The notes under the pieces were generated by a model. The model was given only the letters and a program-made list of their open reading frames with translations, ran no database searches and was not told the origin of the DNA. The position numbers were made by a program, and so were the translations under genes. Source: Tulasnella sp. 424 (lineage: Eukaryota > Basidiomycota > Agaricomycetes > Cantharellales > Tulasnellaceae). From it: a stretch of 64,000 nucleotides of DNA. Shown here piece by piece: positions 56,016-64,000 of this stretch. The stretch lies in NCBI GenBank assembly GCA_019633425.1, contig WSUB01000005.1:558001-622000 (forward strand). Direction: 5' to 3'. How positions within the stretch are numbered: position 1 is the stretch's first letter; each line of letters begins with the position of its first letter.

Positions 56016-57465
56016 TTAGTATTGACGAGCAGAAGGCTGGGGTTGAGCAGCACGAGTGGCACTGCGGAGTCTACAAGAAACACGGGATTATCGTTAAATA
56101 CTATATTTCAAACACATATTTGACCACTCTTCCGACTCACTGTCGGCCCTCCTGTTGCTGCGCAGAATCATCCTTGATTCTGGTTTGGCCGGGCTTGGCA
56201 CCAGGACCTTGGTCATCGGCGCTCCTCTGCTGCACGCTCCAGTCGAAGACGTAATCGTACTGGAAGCTCTCCCTGACGAACAAGTCACGGAAGAGCTTGC
56301 GGAGGTACGAGTAGTCGGGCTTGTCGTCGAAGCGCAGAGCACGGCAGTAGTTGAGGAAGATGCCAAACTCGTTGGGGAAGCCACGGCACAGCAAGTCGGT
56401 AGGAGTGGTCATCTTCTTCTCCATGATCCTATCGTACTTTTGCTTCTTGGTGGCTGCCTTGAGACCTTGCCAGGGGAGTTGGCCGCGGAGGAAGTACATG
56501 AGGACGTAAGCGAGGGACTCGAGGTCGTCACGACGAGCTTGCTCGACGCCAAGATGGGTGTTGATGGATGTGTAACGAGCGGTACCGGTCAAGTTCTTGT
56601 TCTCGCGGTATGGGATGTGAAGGTGGGTCTTGGGGTCGCGGTACTTCTTGGCCAGACCAAAGTCGATGACGTTGACTTGGTTACCGCGCTTGCCAATGCC
56701 CATGAGGAAGTTGTCGGGCTTGATGTCACGATGGATGAAGTTGCGAGAGTGGATGTACTCGACACGGGAGATCTGGGATGAAAGGGCATGAGAGATGGAG
56801 GTTAGTAATCGCGTTTTCGAGAAGCGTGGCCCTAAGAGTGGGAGAGTGCCCGAACGACAGGCAAAAGGAACAAGCACAGCACCGTACGGTTCGGTGATCG
56901 AACTGCGCGATAACGCAACAGGCGCCCCTGTCCTGTCCTCCGGATGGGAGACACGAGGCTCCGAGAAGTCAAGGGAAGGGAGGGTAGGTGGCAGGCGGCG
57001 AAATGGGAAAGCCGAATGAGTAGACTATGTGACTTACAAGTTGATCCGCAAGCAAGAGGACGGTCTTGAGACTGAATTTGCGGTTGCAGAAGTTGAACAG
57101 GTCTTCGAGAGAGGGACCCAAGAGGTCGAGAACCATGGCGTTGTAGTCGCACTCGGTGCCGAACCATCGGACGAATGGGACGCCGACGCCACCGGCGAGG
57201 GTCTTGTAGACCTTGGCTTCGTACTCGAGCTGAGGATGCTTAGCCTTGACGCTCTCGAGTTTGATAGCAACCTCCTCTCCAGAGATGATGTTGACTCCGA
57301 GATAGATGTCACCTGAGGGAAAGCCACAAGACAAAAAAAGGAACGCCACGGTGGTGTCAGTCCAGAACAAGATGTTGGAAGGTTGAAGACAAGAGACAAC
57401 GCACCGAATGAACCCGAACCGATCTTCTTCCCCAAGCGGTACTTTCCACCTACTCGGAGGTCCAT
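56016..57465 (-). CDS. hhp1: casein kinase 1, Hrr25/Hhp1 (CK1 delta/epsilon) type
   Basis: Predicted 340-aa serine/threonine kinase in four exons (57465-57405, 57312-57038, 56772-56141, 56070-56016), frame kept. It begins directly with the kinase domain [20 protein letters not shown] (glycine loop). It has the ATP lysine EEVAIKLES, the CK1 segment [15 protein letters not shown], the catalytic loop [22 protein letters not shown], the CK1 family SIN sequence ([11 protein letters not shown]) in place of APE, and LPWQGLKA. The C-terminal tail after about residue 295 is short, Gln/Arg-rich and ends QPSARQY, without the prenylation Cys of Yck-type kinases, supporting the Hrr25/Hhp1 branch. Relatives act in DNA-damage signalling, ribosome biogenesis, vesicle traffic and circadian clocks. 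Plus-strand open frames over it are shadows of this high-GC3 gene. Confidence 0.96.
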
Positions 57466-60400
57466 CTTAGAAGAAGGGGCTACCTGTTGGTCGTTCGTGG
57501 TGGGCGAAGTTTGGGGGGGTTAAAGTGCCTGCGGTGGCGAAGAGGAGGGAAGAGAGGAAAAAAAGTGGTGGTCAGATTCTGAAGGAAGAGAAAACGCAAC
57601 GAAAGATGTAATATATAAAGGGGAGGGCTGGGCGGCGGGCTGGGGATGATGTGTGTGAATCCCTGAGAGGGAGGAGAACGAGGTATTCGTGAGGTAAAAG
57701 GCGAGTCGAGAGTGCGTCGGCACATCAGGAGAGCGGCGTGTCCAGTCGGAATCGATCAAACGGCAGCCAGCAGCCAGCACAGCAGCCCAACCACAGCGCC
57801 CAAAGAACAGCTTTGCGATGATCATCGAAACGCCGATGAGGAGGATGAGATACTTACTACGTGTGGTGTTTGTGAGAATAGAGGAGGAGTAAAAAAGAGG
57901 AGGGCAAGTGAGGTCGAGGGGAAGAGAGGCAGGCGAGGAGGTGTGAGGCGTTCCTTTTGAAGCGCGGGAGGAGAGAACCCGCTGTGTCTGATTTCCCGTC
58001 CCTGCCCTTCTCTCCGCCCCATCCCCTTTCTTTCACGTACATACAAAAACTGTCATGCCGACCGCCACAGTGCAATGCCTCTTCTGAAACCAATTTCATG
58101 TACGTGTATGATACTCAATTGTCGATTTTTATCGTCAAAGGGCCAAAAAATGTGGGTGATGTGTGTGGGGCAACCAGCTCCGTCTGTCTCAGACCCACCC
58201 GGTTGCGCAGACCGTAGGCTGTGTCTCCATACCTGAGTGGTCTCTTGTCCGCTCGGAACGCGCCCAGCTTACTTATCGGCTTCTCACTCCAGGAGATCGC
58301 GGCCTTTCTTCCAATGATGCCCGTAGCGATACCGTTGGAGCGTCAATCCTCAGTTCAGAGGATCCGCTTTGCTCCCCAGCTGGATATGCTTTCCACCAAA
58401 CTCTCCTTAATCCACTCTGAGGGAGTAACTCTACGCGCGATCACGAAATCATCGCGGAGAGCACCACATTTTAAGCGGGCACGCCTTCTCCTCGGAAACG
58501 CCGTTTATTCGTTCGCTGTGGTAATCCTGCGTCATCTTTGACATAACATCACCGCCGTATTCATCGGACGAGCGCTTCAAATTTATCGCACTCTACCCCC
58601 CTCAACCACGCCACCCAATTATCCCTGTGCCCCTTGCATTGTAACCAATCGTAACAAAGGTGAATTTGGATCTCACTTGCCGACCGAATCCACCTGATAA
58701 CTTCCAGAACCTCCCCTATCAACTAATCGTGGCTTCACTTTCACTCGGTACAAATCATCACCTGTTTTTTTAAACCCCTCGGGCTCGATGTACATAATCA
58801 TACGAATGACATCTTCTTTGGCAACCATCAACCGTCGTCGTTTCACGGAACCACTTTAAGAGACCGGAGGAGGACCACCAAACCAGATTTTTTGCCCGCG
58901 ACCCTGAGCCAGGTGGCGATGCAGTACCCACGTGATAAGCACGTGAGTACCCCCCTCAATTTACGCCGCGTTTTTGAGTGGGACCCGGCAGTGTTGGACC
59001 ACAGGTCCCGACCCCGACGTCAATATAGACTCGTTATGAGAGAGGGCAAAACCCCCCCTCCCCCCTCAACGTGTGACGGTTATACTTTAACTTCAAACCC
59101 TCTTCCCAATCTCTCGTTTAGCCACGCACGACATAGGTAGTCCCCTCGTTCACTTCGTTCCCATCGTCGATCGAAATCGAAGTCCCGCGAAAACCTTGCA
59201 CCCTCGCAGCTCGCCGCCTTCTAACAATCACCAGCCCAAGAGGTACCTTGACGACCGGGCTCAAGGTTATCAACGTGTAAAGCTCGTTTCTGATATCACC
59301 TCTGGGTCAGCGTCGTTACCTCGACCCCCCGCTCGCGAAGAGCCGAAAAGATTATCACAGGCCAGACTCTTCGAATATATACTTCCGTTAGTTCCTCATT
59401 AGACGAAAATTATCGCTTTTTTCCTCTCTAATGTCTTACATATACTTCGAGTATCACTCTTCCTGAAACAATCAGACATCTCCTGACTGCCGGGTTTGTA
59501 GCGGAGAGGAGAAAAACGCTATCAAGATTTCCTTCCAAAGTCGTTCTTACTCGCAAAATAGTTCACATATTGTGATTACCCGCTTGGCAACCAATCGATG
59601 GTCTCGTATTACTCAGCGTTGCGGACGGGACGAGTTGCCAGTAGTTGCCGTTTCTTGATCGTACGTCGTCTTTGCATCAGCGTCTCGACGCTCTGAGACA
59701 CCCAATCACAAAATTCTAGCTACGCTCAAGTTACCTACAAGCTGGAGGTAACGAGCTATCGGTACCCTCCCCAATCGGGCCAATTTTTGTCTCGCTTCGA
59801 CCGAAAGTATATCGTTAAGACCGCCCTTCTGGAAGTCTCTTCACTTGTTCCAAAGCTTCCTCCCGAGTGGCAAAACCGCAAATCGCCACTTAATTTAGAC
59901 TCTTGTTAGACTTGAATATCACGCTTAATGATGCGGTACCGATCTGATGGGAGCGAGCAAGCAAAATCGCTCGCTTCTGGAAATGGCGAGCCACGAACGG
60001 ATTTGGTCGCTTCATTTGGTGCACTTTGGGTGCAAAATACCAAGGCTAGACACATCGCATTAGATTGTAGCAGCACTATTCTTGTCTGCCATACGTACAC
60101 AGGTGAAGGGGATGCATTAACTTTGCAAGGGCCCTGTCGGATTCCTAACCAGAAGAGAAACGAGTTTTCAAGCTCATCGAGCAAGACTTGCTTCATTCGC
60201 TCTTACTTCACACTTAAGCTTACGGTAATTCTCTTATATCACCAGAAAGAAGGGGGGGGGGGAAGGGGGGAGGGAGAGCGCAGAGGTGTCTTGCTCCCGA
60301 GGGAGGCGTCCGCCGAGCTCGCCGCTCCTCCACCTCAACCCAGCTGCACCACCCCTTGATTCTTTCAGCTCATGAGTAATCCCATCGCGAGATTTAACTC

Positions 60401-61078
60401 ACTGAGATAAGGAGTGTTTGTGGCAGCTGTGCTCAGCATCATGACCCATAGGGACTGAAGCCGGACTGGAGGAAACTCCCATCGGCAATTATATAACTCC
60501 AGCAGTTCTTCATCCATGTCTTCTTTTCTTCAACTAAGGTCACCTAGAAGCCTCTCACAATCTTTAGCCAGCGACAGTCTTGTCGTGCAGGGCAGACCCC
60601 TCGCATGGAGAGATTAGCCCAGAGCCAGAGGTCCCCGCCGTTGCTTCTAAGGCCGTGGATGGGTCTCCCACCTGAACCAACCCACGCGGTCTAGTATTGT
60701 CCATCTCGTGCGCTCTAGGGACTGTAGCAGGTTGAGTAGTGCAGCTCATATGTGCTCTGATGATCGAGTCGAAGCTGGTCATTTCTCTTTTGCTGAAGGA
60801 TTGTCCGGAGTACTCCATGGCTTTAGTATCGCGACTCTAAAAAATCAGTCTGAAGCACTTTATCGCCAAGGGACACGAACACGCATCTACCACCTCCAAA
60901 GGGTTTCCGTTGAATTGACAGTCGACTACGACAATTATATGGGCCACTCTCATTGGCGCTGCGACATACGGCTTGCACCTCCTCGGGGTGCTAGAGTCAC
61001 CACGTCCGCGTTTATCATGATTTGCTAGCACTACGATTTGGAAATGAGATATCATATTCCGAGGGTAGGGACGTTTTG
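57466..61078. other. intergenic: casein kinase promoter and duplicated flank
   Basis: 57466-58000 is C/T-rich on the gene strand, with ATATATTACATC at about 57605-57616, probably promoter and 5' UTR of the kinase gene. 58000-59900 shows only short frames. From about 59930 to 61078 the sequence is a diverged copy of 62730-63862 (see duplication). A poly-G/purine tract sits at about 60250-60280. Confidence 0.45.
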
Positions 61079-61160
61079 TCATCTGACTTTGTATTCGGGA
61101 CGAAGCCTCCACGTTCCAAGTCCGAATATAACTGCCTGCTGTAAACTTGGACACGAGCTC
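59930..61160. repeat. tandem duplication flank, left copy
   Basis: Matches about 62730-63940 in the same orientation: shared blocks include GTAGCAGCACTAT, CATCGAGCAAG, GCTCATGAGTAATCCCAT/GCTCACGAGTAATCCCAT, GCATGGAGAGA, AGCCCAGAGCCAGAGGTCCC, TCCGGAGTACTCCATGGCTTTA and GAGCTCCTGAG. It is the DNA downstream of an F-box-like gene, duplicated together with that gene. Confidence 0.75.
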
Positions 61161-62612
61161 CTGAGGTTTGTGATCATGTGGTGATCGTCCTCGATGACGT
61201 TCCTCGTCGACACATCGTCCATTAACACATTCGTCGTAAGGGTAATCCTCTTCAAATCTGAAAACTTTCTAAATGCTTCCTCCAGTTGTAGTGACCAGCG
61301 CTGAAGCCGAAACGGTCGTGTAGACGTCAATAATGCCGTTTAAGCGACAGCAGGGGCAACCACTTACGATGTTTTCCCCGCCAAAAGATTTGTAAACCAG
61401 TTCTTCGAGCTTTGGGTGATGCTGGGCTACAGCTTCGAAGTCACCATCATTCCATTGCATGACCCTAAGGTGCAGCACGCGAAGAGGAACGCTGGGCTTC
61501 AAGGCTGCTACAGTTGGAGCCAGCTTCGTTTCATGGGCGGTCAAGGTAAGTGGATGATGTCGGGTTAACACCTCGCCAACAACTGTATGAACGGGCCGTC
61601 CTTTCGTGAAAATTGGGGCCAAGAGCAAATGCCCCTCGAACCGCTGAAGTGCAGGGAAATGATGTGATGTAACGCCACTGCGCTTTATTGCGTCCTCTAG
61701 CCCATCGATTGGGGATCCAATGTTCCAGCTCTTGAGGGATAAGGTCGTGAGATTCGGGCATCGTGCTCCCAAGTCCACGAAGCGCTGAGCCTCAGCGTCA
61801 GCCGATGACAGCCGGATGGCCAACCGCCGCAACCCTTCGAAGACATATTCGGGAATGTGCGTTGATATAACCTCGAGTAGAGTGGCCCGTTTCTGATGGC
61901 TCGGCGAACTGTGCATAATCAAAGGCTCGTGTATCAGCTCCGCCAAGGTTTCCTGCCGCAGAAGGTGAGTGAGGGCAGCCGCTGACTGGATGGCAGGTGG
62001 TCCGAGTGTCAGGCTAGTAACTACTAAGCTCCGTAGCGACGAATTCTTTTGATCGACAATGCTCCAATCTGTAGTGTGTTCCGACGTGCTTTCACTGAGT
62101 TGGAAACGTTGGAGTTCCAGTCGCTCCAGCCGCGGAAGCTGCAGGACACCGAAAAACAGCGACGAAGAAAAGGCCATGGACCCACACCGAAGTGTGCTCA
62201 GGTTCCGTAACTCCGGTACGACTTCATGAACCCTCGCTTCAACGGCGAGGTGCTTCTCGACGCTCTGAAGCAAGTCCACGAGAGAGCCTGAGGTTCGACC
62301 GATGGATAAGATCCGGACCCACGTTTTGACCTCTGGCCGGCGCTCTAAGAGGTCCAGAAACTCTTCGATCCGGCGGAGTGTCACCGGCGATTCAGAAACA
62401 TGCAAATTCGCACTTCGGAAGCGGTAAGGATTGGCGAGTCGGTTGAAGAATCGCGAGAGGGTAGATACGGTCCTTATGTGAGGAGAGCTTTGTAGTATGA
62501 TGCCGTTGTTTCCTGAGCTGAAGTTGTGTTCGGGGAGTTTCAAGTTATCGGCGAGGAAATCCATTACTACGAGCCAGGTCTCTGGTGGGAGTTGGGTTGT
62601 GTAGTTGGCCAT
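61079..62612 (-). CDS. F-box/LRR-like protein
   Basis: Predicted 488-aa protein in two exons (62612-61368, 61300-61079; intron GTAAGTGG...TTCAG; frame kept). It starts MANYTTQLPPETWLVVMDFL, an F-box-like beginning (LPPE-W---DFL), continuing with IRTVSTLSRFFNRLANPYRF. The body has irregular leucine-rich strands (LRNLSTLRCGSM, LPRLERLELQRF, SLRSLVVTSLTL, GLRRLAIRLSS, CPNLTTLSLKSWNIG, LRVLHLRVMQW, HPKLEELVYKSFGG). The N-terminal match to the F-box consensus is weaker than in the gene at 40089-41534, and the two are not obviously close paralogues. A substrate-receptor role in an SCF ligase is expected. Without splicing, the first frame would end after a 447-aa product; the spliced form is preferred because the second exon is conserved in the neighbouring copy. 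Confidence 0.82.
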
Positions 62613-63862
62613 GGTTCTAAGTAGGTAATTCGGGAAGGTTGAATATGCTCAGAGCCTGGGTGTTAATGCTGGAGGGACATTATAGCTTACCTGCAGAAAG
62701 CTCTGATACGTCGTTGATGTGGTTTGCGTTTTCGCTTCCCGCGGTTGGGTTTGACTGGTCCATGATCCTATTTGAAGGTGCTGAGCTACGGATCTTGTCG
62801 CTTCATTTGGTGCACTTACCGTATCAGAGTGTAGCAGCACTATGTCTGCTATAACTGGCAATTGTTATACAAGCCGAGAGGGAAGTATTGGCTTTGCAAG
62901 GTCCCTTTTGAATTCCTGGTCGGGGAGAGATCTAAAGGAATTCTCAAGCTCATCGAGCAAGTCTCGCCTCATTCGTTCCTACTTTGCACTCAAGCTGGCA
63001 GGACCTAATAATGCTCTTATCTCGCCGGAAAGAAGCAGAAAAAGAGGTAGGGAGGGGGAAGGGAGAGCGCGGAGGCGTGAGTCACGTCTTGCTCCGGACG
63101 GAGATCAGGAAGGCGTCCACCGAGCTCGCCGCCCCTCCACTTCAGATTCTTTCAGCTCACGAGTAATCCCATTGCGAGATTTAATTCATCGAGATAAGGA
63201 GTGCTTATACCAGCTGTGCTCAACATCATGACCCATAGGGACTGAAGGGCCGAACGGGAGGAAGCTCCGCCTCTCTTCCCCTGGACGGTTATACTACTCC
63301 TGTAGCTCTTCATCGGTGTCTACTTCTCGTCAACTGCAGTTGCTTGGAAGCCTCTCGCAATCTTTAACCAGTGACAACTTTGTCGGGCAAGACGAACCCC
63401 TTGCATGGAGAGACTAGCCCAGAGCCAGAGGTCCCGCCGTTGCTTAGCCGTGAATGGGTCTCCCACCTGAACCAGCTCACGCAGTCTAATATTGACCATC
63501 TCGTGCGCTCTAGCGGCTGTGGCAGGGTTGGGTGGTGCAGCTCATATGTACGCTTATGATCGAGTCGAAGCTGGCCATTTCTTTTTTGCAGAAGGGTTGT
63601 CCGGAGTACTCCATGGCTTTATTATCGCGACTCGTCTGGAGCACTTCATCGCTAAGGGGCACGAACACGCATATACCACCTCCAAAGGGTTTCTGTTGAA
63701 TTGACAGCTGTTTACGAAACTTATGTGAACCACTCTCATTGGCGCCGCGACGTACGGCTTGCACCTCGGGGTACTAAAGTCACAACGTCCGCGTTTAGCA
63801 TGATTTGCTAGTCCTGCGATTTTAGAAATGAGATGTCAAATTCCGAGGGTATAGACGTTTCG
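62613..63862. other. intergenic: right copy of the duplicated flank
   Basis: 5' region of the F-box-like gene (62613-62730) followed by the second copy of the duplicated downstream flank (62730-63862). Short frames only. Confidence 0.5.
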
Positions 63863-64000
63863 TCATCTCACTGTGCCTTCGGGATGAAGCCTCCACGTTT
63901 GAACTCCGGATATAGTTGCCAGCTGTAGGCTTGGACACGAGCTCCTGAGCTTTGTGATCATGTGGTGCTCGTGCTCGGTGGAGTCCGGCAAGAAATCGTT
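63863..64000 (-). CDS. 3' end of a second F-box/LRR-like gene (partial, runs off the window)
   Basis: The minus strand reads HHMITKLRSSCPSLQLATIS followed by GVQTWRLHPEGTVR and a TGA at 63865-63863. It aligns without gaps to the C-terminus of the gene at 61079-62612 (HHMITNLRSSCPSLQQ, then WRLRPEYKVR and stop). Only about 46 codons are inside the window. The conserved frame suggests a live paralogue whose body lies beyond 64000, with a period of about 2.8 kb. Confidence 0.65.
   Translation of the reverse strand, partial: NDFLPDSTEHEHHMITKLRSSCPSLQLATISGVQTWRLHPEGTVR

Noticed and set aside
56155..56781. 208-codon plus-strand open frame
   Set aside because: Shadow of casein kinase 1 on the other strand.

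Overview
The window is nuclear DNA from a filamentous basidiomycete, probably an agaricomycete. Genes are split by many short (about 50-70 nt) GT-AG introns. The recognisable proteins are typically fungal: FIG4 phosphatase, Hrr25/Hhp1-type casein kinase 1, an Elongin-A subunit, a bHLH regulator, a DHA1-type MFS transporter, a secreted type-B carboxylesterase and F-box proteins. No rRNA, tRNA or CRISPR array was recognised. All exon structures were assembled by eye from splice signals and reading-frame continuity, without transcript data.

Layout. 1-3.4 kb is gene-poor and holds a diverged ~0.7-kb direct repeat. 3.4-5.7 kb is a secreted carboxylesterase (+). 6.2-8.1 kb is a disordered repeat protein (-). 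8.6-12.5 kb is FIG4 (-). 12.6-16.1 kb carries two tandem units built around a small secreted DUF3237-like gene, followed by an APH-fold kinase gene and its truncated copy (16.3-18.4 kb). 19.3-20.7 kb is a protein kinase (-) and 21.3-23.0 kb an Elongin-A gene with micro-exons (-). 23.6-28.2 kb holds two more DUF3237-like units. 27.6-40.6 kb is a ~6.9-kb tandem segmental duplication: DUF3237-like 3' part, PhyH dioxygenase, degenerate spacer, MFS transporter, and the 3' half of an F-box gene. 43.5-44.8 kb is a bHLH factor (-). 44.9-52.6 kb is a large gene-poor stretch. 52.7-53.7 kb is a four-TM membrane protein with a GC-AG intron (-). 56.0-57.5 kb is casein kinase 1 (-). 61.1-62.6 kb is an F-box/LRR-like protein (-), and the 3' end of a second copy runs off the right edge.

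The unusual part is 12.6-41.5 kb. It is a lineage-specific expansion in which a secreted DUF3237-like gene converges with a phytanoyl-CoA-dioxygenase-like gene. Four DUF3237-like copies look intact and share one core promoter. Of at least five dioxygenase copies, one is intact, one has a single in-frame stop and the others are relics. The last unit, with its MFS transporter and the end of an F-box gene, was duplicated in tandem. The breakpoint lies inside two genes, and a 672-bp TIR element with a TA target duplication later entered the junction region. A secreted small protein, an Fe(II)/2-oxoglutarate oxygenase and an exporter side by side could form a small metabolic or secretion module. 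That role is inference only.
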